Of a stretch of 64,000 nucleotides of DNA, positions 28,430 through 41,029 are shown piece by piece. The first letter of the stretch is position 1, and each line of letters begins with the position of its first letter. Below the pieces are notes generated by a model that saw only the letters and a list, made by a program, of their open reading frames with translations, searched no databases and was not told the origin of the DNA. The position numbers were made by a program, and so were the translations under genes. Source of the DNA: Lates calcarifer (taxonomy: Eukaryota; Chordata; Actinopteri; Centropomidae); contig NC_066849.1 in the NCBI RefSeq assembly GCF_001640805.2, forward strand, positions 26,431,778-26,495,777, written 5' to 3'.

Positions 28430-28690
28430 CCTGTGTAACTGTATATCACATTATTCCTCTACAATGCTGTTGTATTCTCTTTTAATCTCTACATACATGC
28501 TATAAAATGTACATTGTTCATCTTTATTCACTACATTTACATACTCTTCATATGACCTATCTATACCACATTTCACTGGTGCAGCACTTTCTTTTTTCTT
28601 CTCTGTTTTTTATTTATCCCGTTTGCTCGTTCCTCCGCTCTGGTTTGTTTTTGTGCTGCTGTAAAACTTAATTTTCCTCCAGGGATTAGA
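28430..28690 (+). repeat. Possible decayed retroelement 3' tail
   Basis: T-rich sequence with cactggtgcagcactttc and tgtgctgctgtaaaacttaa, then ttttcctccagggattag. The ending resembles the gtaa...tttccctctgggattaataaa tails of fish non-LTR elements. Weak and degenerate. Confidence 0.35.
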
Positions 28691-29309
28691 GAAAGTAATC
28701 ATTTCACTCTGTCTGCTTTCAACACAATGACATTCAAATTCTTTGTTACAAGATGATTTGCATTAAAACAGGTTGACCTAGTCTTACCACAGGCAATGTT
28801 TTCCCTTTTTTTCTAATCAAACAAAATAACATTTAGTGCTAAATATTAATGTCAGGAGACAAGAGGTACTTAAAGAAAGAGATTCTTGTAGTGTTGTGTT
28901 TCTTTCGACTGCTTACTATTATTTAATCCCCCTCACCCCTCCTCTATCCTCTTATCTCCTCCATCTCCTTGTAAAAATCGGTTATTTTCGGGATTTGACA
29001 AATGCAGGAGTCAAACTCCGGTCACCAGCTCCACAGCAGCGGGGGCCTGGCAGTGCTGCGAGAGCGAATCCGATCCGCTGCATTTCATTTCATCTCTCCA
29101 CACAGAGAGAGAGAAATTTCTGACACCAAGCAAGAAAAAAAAAAAGAAAAAACATGTTTCTTGGAGGATGCTGTGAACGCGGGTTCACCGCGAGGCCACG
29201 GAGGTAACTAGAGGAGAGAGAGAGAGGAGGAGCAGGCTCTCTCTATCTCTGCCTCTCTGTTTCTTTCTGATCTTCTCTGCTCTGAAGTCTGGGTGAAGTC
29301 CAACAGGGA

Positions 29310-29560
29310 AAACCAGAGGCAGCAATTACCAGGGAATGATTGCTACCTGTTGTTGTCAATGATTCACCATAAAAATACAATTTCTCAGGTTATTAAATAG
29401 GCCTTTCCCATCTGAGATGCAGTTTATTGTTAAAGCTGCTGGAGCCAATCAATGCAGAGCCGCGGGCTCCCTCTCCATCATTTAATTACTCCTCTGTCAA
29501 TCAATGGAAAACACATTTTTAGGAAAGCCGATCAATGCGGAGAGGTGACTTAACTGACAA
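29310..29560. other. Candidate conserved noncoding element (enhancer-like)
   Basis: Packed motifs: cagcaattaccagggaatga, ttgtcaatgattcaccataa, gatgcagtttattgttaaag, gccaatcaatgcagagccgc, catcatttaattactcctct and gtcaatcaatgg. Repeated caatca/attaat words suggest homeodomain, PBX or SOX sites. Non-repetitive, no ORF. Confidence 0.35.
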
Positions 29561-30847
29561 AGGGGATTGTTACCTGACTGACTGACACACACACTGAAAG
29601 ACAGACACACAAATATGCACACACATACAGATGCAGGAAAACAGGTGGTATTGATTGTGATACAGTTTAATGTGCCTCTGCAACCAGAGCTGCTCCCAGG
29701 ATTGTTTCATATTTCCGTTTGATAAATCCATCTCCGTCATCACGCACGTGTCCACTGGTCACTAATTGTGAGCAGGTAACATGTTGTGTCACAGTGATTT
29801 CTAAATGTATTGTTGATATTTTTCATCAGTAAAAAGAAGCCTCGAGTTAACTGTTAACAGTTTAACGGCTGTTTCCCCCGCTGGAAAAACTAACCACGGA
29901 AGAGTCCTGGTCTGAGTCAGCAGGGTTGAGTCTCAGCACTAATGGTTACTAACAGTATACATGTGAAACTGAATATAGTGATGGATGTCATATGCCAAAG
30001 TATTATGATCTATCACAAAAAAATTAGCCAAAAGAAGTCAAAGTCCTCGTCTCCAACCTCCAAGTCTGAATCATCAGTGCTTAACTAAGCTGAGTCAGAC
30101 TCGAATCTCAGTCCTGAACTGGAGTTCTCGACTCAGGACACTGGTTTTTGATTCGTGATGTATTTACTGGCCTCACAGACCACCGCTGTCTTCTACTCCA
30201 TTATTACAAACTCCTCCATCGTCGCTGTCGTTTGCTGTTGTCAGAAAGGTTTGACTCCGAGCCGCCCTGCAGTGGAAGTATCACTTAACATGCCAACATA
30301 AAGATGCATGGAAGTACATGAGGAGTGATGGACAGGAGGTTTGAAACAGACAAATCTCTTTTCATACGTAAAGGGAGCATAAACGAGCCGACTGAAGAAA
30401 GTCAGTGGGATGGATACGTCAGTCACCAGCTGATCCCCAGAGAGAAGACACGGGTTGGTCTGAGCTGGCAGGAGTGAACAGTATCTACTGACAGGTGTGT
30501 TGAAATGAATGACACTTATTTGTGTGATTGATTTATTTATTTGGTCTGTTGTGTGTCTCTGTCTTTGTCTGCAGCAGCTCTGAGCGTCTGATACTGGTAC
30601 AGGTGCAGGTCTCAGGTCTGAGAGTTACAGGTCGGGTCAGGTATGAAATGGATTTAGAGATGATCACAGTTCAGTTCTGGCTCTGAGCTTGGTTGGGGCG
30701 GGTTTGGACCCAAAGCAGGACTCTGTATGACAGTGATACATTACAGTTACACAGCAGATTAATTAAACCGGCACCTCCTGCTCAGACACAAAGAAGGCAG
30801 GGACGGAAAGAGGGACAGGTTAAAAGATAATGAAATGAAATCTCTCT

Positions 30848-30884
<37 letters not shown>

Positions 30885-31799
30885 GGTGACTCAGGGGATC
30901 ATCCATCACTGGCTGGAGATATGAAGAGGGTGTAATAGCTCTATAACCATTATGAAAGGTGTAGAATAATTGACCTCTGCTTGGCGATTGATCCAGTGAT
31001 GACAGATAGTACAGATCACATGACCCCATCCATGTGACTGTGTGTGTGTGTAAATGCTGAAGATGATTCAATCTGCTTCTCTTATTGTTTCGGTGTGATC
31101 GGCTGAAGGACACGTTAACTTTATCTCTGTTACCCTCTGTCGCTCACCGAGGTGAGGTGGCAAACGCTACCGTTGCCGTGCCGACCCGACAGCATCGTCT
31201 GCAGTTTCTCACCCTGTGTAAACATCCTCCCGCAGTTCATTCAGAACACAAACTCTGAGCCAGAGTCACAGCACAGTCCTGTCATGATGACACACTGCAC
31301 AGCCAGACTCTATTCAGACCTGAGACTGAGCCACTTCTCTGTGCTTCACTCACACAGGTAAAGGAAACTCTACAAGTCAAGTGTGTTTGTTCTGGTGTTC
31401 GAAACAAGGTGACGAGCGACGCAGAAACACAGCTGAGTGTTGCTGAAGCTGAAGAGCTGTGAGCTGCTGGATTAAGTCTGCGATGTTCTTGGCTGCCCTG
31501 GGTACCCTGCGTTCCTTCTCAGCACTTCGTACTGCACGTCCTCAAAAATGCTGAGAATGATAAACATCTGCAGGATGGAGTTAAGCCCATGAGCAGTGGG
31601 GCAGTAAATCAAAACGTGAAGTTAGATCAGCAGAGGACTGAAGAAAGAACCAATTTATGAATCTAAATGGCAACACGACCTCTTTTTGAAATGTGTTGAG
31701 GTTGTGTTTAAGTCCTGAAGGAAACATCAGGTGGATACCCTGATCCTTTTTAAACCTCCATGTATACTCATTAAAGCTGTTAGTATGCCAACACACAGA
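29561..31799. other. Intergenic, no gene seen
   Basis: (CA) at 30,849-30,881. Around 29,900-30,140 there is a loose run of gagtc/agtc words, as in a decayed satellite-like repeat. No coding evidence. Confidence 0.45.
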
Positions 31800-32065
31800 C
31801 TGCAGCCAGTTATGAAGCTATGTGTCTTTTTAAAATCAAACAGTCGCCCTTTGTAGGCTTGAAAAATGACTTTGAGGATATCAGCTGTAGTAACAGTGAA
31901 CCGACGGCAATTACAATGGATTCAAATGGAGATTCACAGAAAAAAAACATCCAGAGAAGCTCTAAAATAAAGGATGTCTTTGTTAATAAATTACAAAAAG
32001 CACTTCTTCCTGCAGTAGTGCAAAGCCACATTAGTGTATTATGCTTTGCTGTGGAGAAACTACTT
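31800..32065. other. Candidate conserved noncoding element
   Basis: Even-composition AT-rich block with gaaaaatgactttgaggata, gacggcaattacaatggatt, caaatggagattcaca and tttgttaataaattacaaaa. Open frames exist on both strands (plus 31,820-32,137, 105 codons) with no recognisable domain, so a noncoding element is preferred over an exon. Confidence 0.3.
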
Positions 32066-33465
32066 TTTTTCCCTTCCTTTTTTTTGACCCCTGATCTTTA
32101 CTCTAGCTCCATCCTCACGGACAAATACTACATCTAAACCTCCACAGCTCATTGGAGCAACTAGTCTGAGTCAATAAAATGTAAGCTATAAACTATAGTT
32201 AAAATTTTCCATCACATTCCCAGTGCCCATGATGACGTCTTCAGATCAGTCGTTTTGTTCAAACTAAGATGTTTGATTTATAAAGATGTGAAACAGAGAA
32301 AAGTTTCAATTCTTCACATTTAAGAGGCTTGAAATCTTACAAACTTGTTCTGACCATAAAATGACTTTTACACTCATGTTACCAGACACAACACAACTGT
32401 TCTGATATTAATTGGTTTGAATTAACTCTCATGATTTTAAGAACAGGGATAATAAACCAGAACTTAATCAGCCCCCAGAAACAAGGAACATGAATACTTC
32501 ATATTTCTCATCTGGTTTTATTCACTACAGGCTCAGATCCAGAGTAGTTTTCCTCGGTTGGGTACATGACATGAGTAATAACGACTGTTTTAATAAGCCT
32601 TGGTCCTGGGGGCGAAAGACTTAAAACCTTATTTGGGGCCTGGACTGAAGAAGTTTAAGAACTCTGGCCTCAAATCCCTCAGCCATCACTTCTATTTTTT
32701 ATAGTTATTTCACTACTCGAACGATCTACATCTTGAAATTAACAAAAGTTGATTCACTCTTTGAAGGTCTCAGCATAAATAAGCCAAATCCACTTGACAG
32801 GTTCTCCTTTGAGGAACCAATTACTCTGAATTCATTATAGAGGCAGAAAATTATCCAGAATATTTTATTTTATCAGAACCTGAGTAACTGTTGCTCCGAG
32901 GGATAAGAGTCACTCTACACGAGCGAGTGGAGTAACGACAGAACTATTTCAGTTTTAGATTAAATCAGTCATTCACATTTTGAAATAGTTATTGAGACGT
33001 GAATTTACAGTCCACGTTAAATTCAGCTGATGTGTGTTACTCAGAGAAATCAGAAGAGATGTGATGTTTGTGTTTGATCAGACTGCAGAGAGAGAGAGAG
33101 GTCTGTCTGAGGACACGACTCCATAAAAAGGTCGGTGGTTCACATAGTGATAAATTGATTATCTGATAGGGCAGTTGATCAATTGACTGATCGATCAACT
33201 GGTCTCAATTGATTTGCAGTAAATTAAATCTCCATGTGGATTTCTGTGCAGTGAAGGTGGCATTGGCTCAGCACTCAAGGTGAACATCCGCTCTCCCCTG
33301 CAAACGGCTACAGTCAGTGACAGGGCTGGAAAGTCCTGCAGTTTATGAAGTATACATCAGCAATAAGAAGTCATGAAACAGCCAAGACACGGAAAGTACA
33401 GCTCATTAAATGAACATCATTTATGGAAGATCAACATTTTCCTGTGACCGAATGTACAAGCTACA
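32066..33465. other. Intergenic, no gene seen
   Basis: AT-rich DNA. At 33,160-33,220 there are several overlapping gatcaattga palindrome words; otherwise nothing. Confidence 0.45.
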
Positions 33466-34240
33466 TTGCACGACCAGAAGTACGTGAACATCCAAACGTT
33501 ACGCCCATATGTGATGATCGAACATGTCACTCTGACACCATGGGAATTAATGTGCTCTAACAGCCTCCACTCCCCTGGTTTCAGTCTTTCCACTGAGTTT
33601 GATGTTGGGTGGGGTGGAGGACTTTGTGCACAGGGGTATCATCATGTTAAAACAGGGCAGGATACAAAGTTAGAAGAACACATCATGGTACACTGTAGAC
33701 TCAACTCTGAACTAAGGGGCCTTGAACCGACCTGGAAAAATCAATCAACTCCCGAACGTTATTCCTCCTCCACCGAACTTCACAGTTGGCACCGAGCTTT
33801 CAGACAGGCAGCGCTCTCCTGGTAAAACTAGATGTGTCCATCAGACTGCCAGGTAGTGACGCGTGATCCATCACTCAGTTCTCACCGCTCCACGGTGTAA
33901 TGGAGGTGGGCCTTACACCACTCCAGTAAATGTTTGGTGGTGCACATGGTGAATGAACTGCTCGCACACTGACAGGCAGAGAGCTATTTGCGGTTAAGTG
34001 GGGATCAAATCACCAACCCTGCAACTGACGGACGTCCACCTCCTGAGCCACATGGTCGTCAACGTCGCAAAGCTACTGACAAACAGCTGTTGTGTTGGAA
34101 TTGCATCCAGAGGTGGTGAGTGTTGAACATACTAACTACACTTCAGACGCTGGCAGTCCCATTTTGTGAGCTTGTGCTGCTCACAAACAGAAACGGTGCT
34201 TGTGCAACCTTGAAGGTCACTGAGCTCCGTAGCACGATCA
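33466..34240 (-). mobile_element. Tc1-like family B element, copy 2 (longest), decayed
   Basis: Transposase orientation is minus. In plus order the words follow a familiar fish Tc1 element: gaccagaagtacgtgaacat, acagcctccactcccctggt, tttgatgttgggtgg, ctttgtgcacaggggtatca, aactaaggggccttga, ttattcctcctccaccgaac, ggtaatggaggtgg-like text, atgtttggtggtgcacatgg, cattttgtgagcttgtg, gaaggtcactgagctccgta. Internal stops and deletions; the plus ORF at 33,466-33,825 is antisense to it. Confidence 0.75.
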
Positions 34241-35059
34241 GTTAGTGAGTTAGTTTATTGTTTGCATTCTGGGAAAATTGCCTTTGGCATCTCCATGCAG
34301 TATTAAAAACAATAAAAAGAATATGCAGAATAATACAGGAATACTGATGAGGACAAACAGCAGGAGCTCTGTGTCAACAAGCAGCTCGATTTAAAAAACA
34401 TACAGTGGAAATAAAAATAGACAGCGTGGATGTTTGAGCTGAGAATGCAGGCACTTCCTGCTGAATATACCTATATCTTGTTTTTTTGTTCCTGTATGAA
34501 AACACTTAATGAAAATAATTGAGAGAAAAAAGCAAACTTGCTTCAATTTTGAGAAACACTCCAGTCCACAGTATTACACGCATTAGAAACTCAGTAAATT
34601 CATTACTGCTCTGCACGGCTGAATAAAAGGCCCAATCAGGAATATCCAATTGTTGATGGAGGTTCACACACACACACACACACACTACAGAGGTACTAAG
34701 GTGTGACCAGCATGGTAAGAGGAAGTATTGATTAGTGGACCATGGTCATGATTGTTGGTTGGATCTGACTGCCCAGCTGCTCACACACACACACACACAC
34801 ACACACTTTTACACAAAACACTCAGATAAGCACAAAATATTCCCACAAGTTAATAAGAAACTCGTATATCCTGTGAAAACACACACACACACTCGTGCTC
34901 TGAATGTTGATGGCGACACCTCGCAATAATTAAATAGTCGTGAAAAGTAATTAAATACACACACATACACACTTGAGATCGGCTCGGGTGATTTATGATT
35001 CTGAAGGCGGCGAACACACATACATGGATCTCAACACTCGTCCTCCTGTGTCCACTCTA
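34241..35059. other. Intergenic; three CA microsatellites
   Basis: (CA) runs at 34,665-34,685, 34,782-34,806 and 34,879-34,893. A stretch near 34,258-34,320 (tttgcattctgggaaaattg, cctttggcatctc) resembles a common retroelement tail. No gene. Confidence 0.5.
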
Positions 35060-35340
35060 CCACCCACACAGTCTCACTTAATAATGATAAATCTCATAAA
35101 AAAGCCCAGGCCTGCTGAATAATGGATGCTTGTCTCCATTCTTGCAGTTTAAATATATACATATTACCCCATGAATAATTAACACCTTCATTTCACAGCT
35201 GTCTCTTAAACACAGGATGGAAAGGAGAAAGGATTTAGTTTGCCGTTGTCCTCCCTCTCCCGCCTCTGCAGGGCCAACAGGCCACATAACAATATTTCAG
35301 TTTTGTTGGACACATTCTGTTTTTTTTCCACAGCTGTCGT
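35060..35340. other. Candidate conserved noncoding element
   Basis: Unique AT-rich block: ttaataatgataaatctcat, tgaataatggatgcttgtct, agtttaaatatatacatatt, ccatgaataattaacacctt, then gccaacaggccacataacaa. Dense TAAT cores, no coding frame of note. Confidence 0.3.
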
Positions 35341-35546
35341 CGTCATTCAGGCTCCTGACTGGCACCCACCAACACCTACTTATAAAGGATTATATTCTGA
35401 TGGCATATCATTATATTCTTTTTATTTGGATTTGTAAAGAAATCAGATTTCTTTCCTTGTTTGAATCCGTTAAAATTCATCTGGAACAGTCGTCAGAGCA
35501 GCAAGTGTTTGAGTCCAAACCTGCATAAAAGCCACTTACTGATAGT
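35341..35546. other. Intergenic, no gene seen
   Basis: Short linker between a candidate element and MITE copy 2. Confidence 0.4.
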
Positions 35547-35825
35547 TAAAGCAACGTTCTGTAACTATTTAAATCAACTACTTAAAATAACAATGATTTG
35601 TAACAGGGAGAACAGAGTCTCTGTTCTTGCAGGTTCGATCTCCCTCTGACTGAGTGACCCAGCAGGTTCCAGAGTAAAGCTGACGGAAATATCAAGAGTT
35701 AGAAACAGAGTTTAGTGTGTTTGTTACAGAGACAGCACTTCCTGCTCCAGAAGCCGGGGATCATGGGTAATATTCACCATTAAACTGTCATGTCATCAGT
35801 CTATAATAAGGGAATAAAACTCTCA
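35547..35825 (-). mobile_element. Probable MITE (family R2), copy 2, inverted
   Basis: The reverse strand of this interval matches 14,158-14,575, including about 60 nearly identical bases around 35,700-35,760. The internal part corresponding to 14,345-14,395 is deleted. Contains gcaggttcgatctccctctg, faintly B-box-like, but no tRNA fold is evident. Confidence 0.6.
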
Positions 35826-38800
35826 GAAAAACACAATAATCATTAGATAATCAGTTTCTAAATTTATACACAGCATGTGAGCAACTAACTAACAAATTTA
35901 ATGTCTTGTCATCCTATTGTGACACCTTTATAAGGGGATGTGGTTGATTAGACAACTTAGAAGCGAGGGTGATGATGAGTCGATTACAAAGAACATTTTA
36001 AAAATCCCAAACTCCAGATTTACGAACTTCCCTGCCTCCACTCATTCTGCCTAAACCTTCTAACAACAGTCGAAAGGACAAAACGACTGCAGCCAATGGA
36101 GATTAAACTTGGATTAAGTAGATTACTGAACAGATTCAAACTTCTCAGCAGCATTACTGTTGATACCTGTGATCATCCGGCCATCGCTGGGGCAGGAGAC
36201 TAAGAAAACAGACAGGAGCGCGGCGTGCAGGATTAGGCTGGTTATAGTGTACCTGCAGCCGATCGGCTTTAATGTGGATTTTGTCCAAATCCAGGAGTAA
36301 GCTAATGATTCTCTGTTGAGTCATTGGCTCAGAAGCCTTTTGCCTGTCTGTCTGGTTACCTTAAGTAGGTGAGAGGAAATTAGAGAAGAACGGGCAGGAC
36401 AAGTCTGGTTAATGTGCTCGATGGGATCCTGCAGAGGTTAATCTCACAAAGCCAGAAGTGGTTTTCGTCAAACTGCAGAGGGTTTGGAGAAAGTCTCCTC
36501 AGAAAAAAGTGGAGAGTAGCAGCCAGAGAGACGTCAGATGACGTTATAGGGCGACACACTCTGTGTGAGGAGGAGGTCAGTGTGGATGGACGGGTTGTTT
36601 CTTTAACCAGCCGTTATTTGATCTTTCCTTACACTGAACCAAGTTATTTTTGTGCCTAAATCAAACCTTTTCTATAGCACTGTCACTCCTGAGCTCTGAG
36701 TTTACCTCTCTCTGTATATGGGCCATAGCATTAAATAATAAAGCAGACGTTTTTTTATCCGTGCTGTGTTTTCAGTGGAGAATTTCAAAGAAGTGAAATA
36801 CAAGGACGGTGCATCTCACATCACAGACGGGCGGACCGGAGAGCAAACAAACACTTGTGAACTCACAGATGGAGTTCAGCCCCATCAACACTGCAGACTC
36901 CACAGCCGAGCACCTAGGAGAACAACACCCACACACACACACCTACACACACACACACACAAGTATCGATGAGCGCGACCTCAATCTCGCTGCCTCCACA
37001 CTGGCACTGCAGATATCCAGCCTCCCACACATGCCCTCAATCTACAGATTAAGTGTGTTAAGTGTGTGGTGTGTGAGAACATTTTGATCATTCTTCAGAG
37101 TGAAGCTTTTAAAATGTCATTTCTCATGATAAAAACCTGACTTTTGTAGGTGAGGACAACATCACCTCCTCTGTAAAACTGAAGAGAGAGATGCAGTGGA
37201 CGTCTCACCGTACATCACAGCAGAGACCCAGGCTGAGTGTGTTATACACCGCACCAGACCCCAGACCCTCAGGGGCCCTGGAGACCCAAGGCGTGCAGTC
37301 TGGAAATTAATTTCTGGGAATTTAATTGACTGCAAACTTGCTTGGGAATATGCAGCTAATATGGAAAATCTCTCATGGTGCATATTCTTAAATACTGTAA
37401 ATTTGTGTTTAAACAGTCACAACAAAGACTCTGTAGCAGGTGTTACTGTCTTCTGAGTGCGGGTCCTGTGTTTTGGTTTAGTTTCTCTCTGTATCTGAAA
37501 CGACAGCAGAGAGCTGGTGAAACACCACAGCTTCAGGTGAAGCCTGCGTCTCTGTCAGTGGGTTTAGTAACTTAGTCATTCAGATAGAAACAAAACATTT
37601 TTTCTGTACTAGCTTTGCCACAACAACATCACACCTGCAGCCTGGCAGTGGTGGTGTGTAGCCTCAACAGAAATGGCTGCAGGTCTGTGTGTTATGGGTC
37701 ATCCTGGACTGACAGTCTAACAGCTGATGGTCTGGTATTTCTACACTCTCTCACAGTGCTTTCTGTTTCAGGCTTGTTATTTTCTCTAATTTGGAAAATC
37801 TTCAGGTGTGTTTTCGCTCGTGTGTGTGTGTGAGCCGAGGAGCTGGGCTGTTGTAAGAAAGAAAGAGACAAAGAAGAAAGGCCGGAGTTAAAAGTGGGGT
37901 CTATGTACTGTAGGTCTGAATGTATAGAGCTGTGAGTTTTGAGGGTAAAAGGCAAAGTGAAGGACAATGAGAACAACAGGAAGACACGGAGAGAGAGAGG
38001 GAGAGAGAGACCTGTTTGAGGAGATCGAGCTCTGGCTGCCAAAGAACCAGCGAGATCTCCTGTTGATCAAAGCCCGTCTCTCTCCTGCTATCTCTCTCCA
38101 TCTCTCCTCTCAACTTCTCCTCACATCTTTTTTGACAGTATTACCAAATCCCCACGAGCTCCAGTTGGAGAAGCAAATCAAATATTCTGTATAATCTGCT
38201 GATGGCAAGAGTGAGAAAACCTCTCATAAACTGACACATTAAATACAGCCGGCACAGAGCCAACCAAAACCAATCTGTGCTCATATACAATATACAGGTA
38301 TATTAATATATATATTTATGTACTGGAAAGCTCTCAAAGTGTATGATGTAATAGTGAATCTGGGCCAACGTTTTCTAACTGAGTGAAGCTGGGAAGTTGA
38401 TTTTTCTGGCTTTGTACAAAAGGAGTGTGACTGCAGCACTGAGAAGATTTCAACATCCACAGAGAGATGACTTATGTTGCAACATACAGCAGACATTTCT
38501 TTAAGAGAAACTATGATGAATACATATTCACTGACATTTCCTGGACTTCAAAAGTAAAACTAGAATTTAAACTGAAAAAGAAACTGTGACCAAATTAGTC
38601 TTGTCAGGTTTTGTCAATGAATAAATGTTCAGTAATGTCAGCTGGTTCAACCACAATCCCACTGAAAATAACCACAGGAAGCATCAACGCTAACGTAAGC
38701 TAACTTTATATTCAGTCTGCTGTGTGTACAGGCTGTCAGTAGAAATGATTAATAAATAATAATAAATGGTTCTGAAGATGTTTTATTGCAGTCAAACACG

Positions 38801-40734
38801 AAGGTGAGCTGATTCAGTCCAGCTTTTATTTGATCACAGTGTTGCAGTAGAAAACAGAGGGAGCCACACTGATGTGAAGTGAGTCAGAAACAACAGGAAG
38901 TTGCTCACAGAGTTTGTGAATGACGACTGGTGAGGTGCTGTTTCCTGACCTGAGGCCTGCTTCATAAAAAGGCTCAGAATAAACAGGTTCATAGTGAAAA
39001 CCTGAGCTGAATGAGCCAATCAAACAACCTGTATCACACCTTTTCATACAGAGTCCAACCTGGTTTAACAACTTCCTGTTCGCTTTCAAACACTTTCAAG
39101 ACGTCGATTAATTCACAATGAAGACATGAGGAGAGTTCTGCAGAGCTAATGTCAAAGACAAAGCGAAAGAGGCTGCATGTTGTACAGCAGCAGTAACTTG
39201 TTGCAGTGTATTAGTTACTTCACATGACATTTAAAACAACACGTGGACCTTCTCACTGCGCGGTTTCCTGCACAGGGGTAAAGACGAGCCGCTGTGTTTC
39301 ACTGTGAAAACTAATCTGACCAGGACCAAACCAGTCGGCAGGGATAAGTCTCCACGATTACCTTAGTTACAGATTTAAACCTTTGAGAAACAGAATAAGC
39401 CTGTAAGCCTAATTAAAGTGGTACTGTAACACATCTGTAACATCTGTAACCACGTCAAAGATGGCGACAGCCTCAGAATGAAAAGAAAATCAGAGTAAAT
39501 TTCTCTGATAAAATCTGGATTAAAATGCAGCTAACAACCACATGACTAAAATCTGATTAAAACTAATTTGTCAAAAAACCAACACAGTGTAGAAGAAAAA
39601 CAGATTTATAATGATCGAATCACAGCAGATGTAAAACAAAGACTGAAATACACAGCTCAGCAGCCTCAGCTCAAATCATCAACTTTAACACAGAGTGTCT
39701 CTGTCTACGTCACAGATCACAACAGCTCTGTGTCCACACTGACTCTAATGCAGAGAAGCAGGGCTTTACCACAGACAGCAAATCTCAACATGCTGCTACC
39801 TTAATGATTCTCTTTACTTAGGGGAAGATGGGCATCTGAAAAAAAAGAAGCTAATTCTCTTTGTTGTGTGTGCACGTCTTTGCCATGAACGTATGGGATT
39901 AAGTCCCTGCAGGAAAATACTTGAAATCAACTGAAACCAGTTCAAAGACAATATGATCTGCAGCCGGACAGTCATTTTCCACTTTAATGAAGTTGTCTTC
40001 AAATCCATTTAGTGATTCTACAAGGCTTTAAGAGGAAGGCTCAAAGGAGGAAACAGGAACAAACTGAAGAGACAGGACAGAGCGAACACCTCCAGCCAAA
40101 ACACACCGAGCAAAAAATAAAGCACAAACTGAAACTAAATGTAAATCTCACATCTTTTCTTGGTTCAGAAGCTGCTTCTTACCTTACCTTGTTTGATTCA
40201 GTCCAACAGGTGGATCACAGAGGATAGATCCCAGATAGATAAAGAAGTCTGGTTCATTCTGAAGTGAGATAAACTGGGAGCTGAGGGGGAGTTAAAGATT
40301 CCCAGTTAAAGATATAAAAACAAACTGTGGCTGTGAAACTGAGGCGTGAGGACAGGAGTGTGTGGAGGGAATTGCAGGAGCTACTTCCTGGTTGACTCAG
40401 GTGTTTGGTGTTTCCCTCCAATCAGTGGACACAAAGAGGTCAGGAGTTTGTTGGGTGTAATTCACCTAATGTCCAGCAGGGGAGGAAGAGAGTTTCAGTT
40501 TTGAGGAGCAGCTGGTAAAATGGATCCAGTGGATTCAGATTCATTTGATCTGATTGTGGCTCAGATCAGTTTCAGCATATTAAATGTGTGTGTGCTGGAT
40601 CTGGTGTTTGTTTAAACTGTTTGTTGAAAGTGTTTTAAAAGAGAAGAGTTACAATATCCTGCACAGTTCATTCATCTGTACTCGGAAATAGACTTTTAAA
40701 GTGTGAGAAGATAAAACGAGACATGAAGAGTTAC
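35826..40734. other. Intergenic; two candidate elements
   Basis: Blocks 36,160-36,370 (cagccgatcggctttaatgt, gtcattggctcagaagcctt) and 37,280-37,420 (ggaaattaatttctgggaat, ttgggaatatgcagctaata, tggaaaatctctcatggtgc) look non-repetitive and motif-rich. A (CA) patch at 36,928-36,962. The rest shows nothing; ORFs of up to 116 codons are low-complexity. Confidence 0.4.
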
Positions 40735-40990
40735 ACTGCACACTATGTCAACATTCAAACTTTACACTGATATATGATTTATGAGCACCATGTGACTTTG
40801 ACTCCATGTTCATTAATGTGCCTCCACCCTCCTGGTCTCAGTGTTTCCAGCAGATGTTGATGCTGCTGCAGGGATTCGCTCTGATGTTGGATGATAAGGT
40901 TCTCGCAGGGTGTTGGATGGAGCTCAGGTCAAAGTCAACCACGTGCACCAGAGTGTCGACAAACCTTCAGCTGTGGTGTATTTAAAGCCT
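40735..40990 (-). mobile_element. Tc1-like family B fragment, copy 3
   Basis: actatgtcaacattcaaact, attaatgtgcctccaccctc, ctggtctcagtgtttccagc, tctgatgttggatgataagg and ggtgttggatggagctcagg line up in order with copy 2 and with the family's outer end, but only this end is present. Confidence 0.6.
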
Positions 40991-41029
40991 GCACATTGTG
41001 AGCTTTGGCATTTTTACTTCTTATCACAG

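Noticed and set aside
33466..33825. 119-codon plus ORF
   Set aside because: Antisense to the decayed Tc1-like family B transposase.
35630..35650. B-box-like ggttcgatctccc, possible tRNA gene or tRNA-derived SINE
   Set aside because: No A box at the right distance and no cloverleaf; it lies inside the R2 element, whose other copy reads differently.
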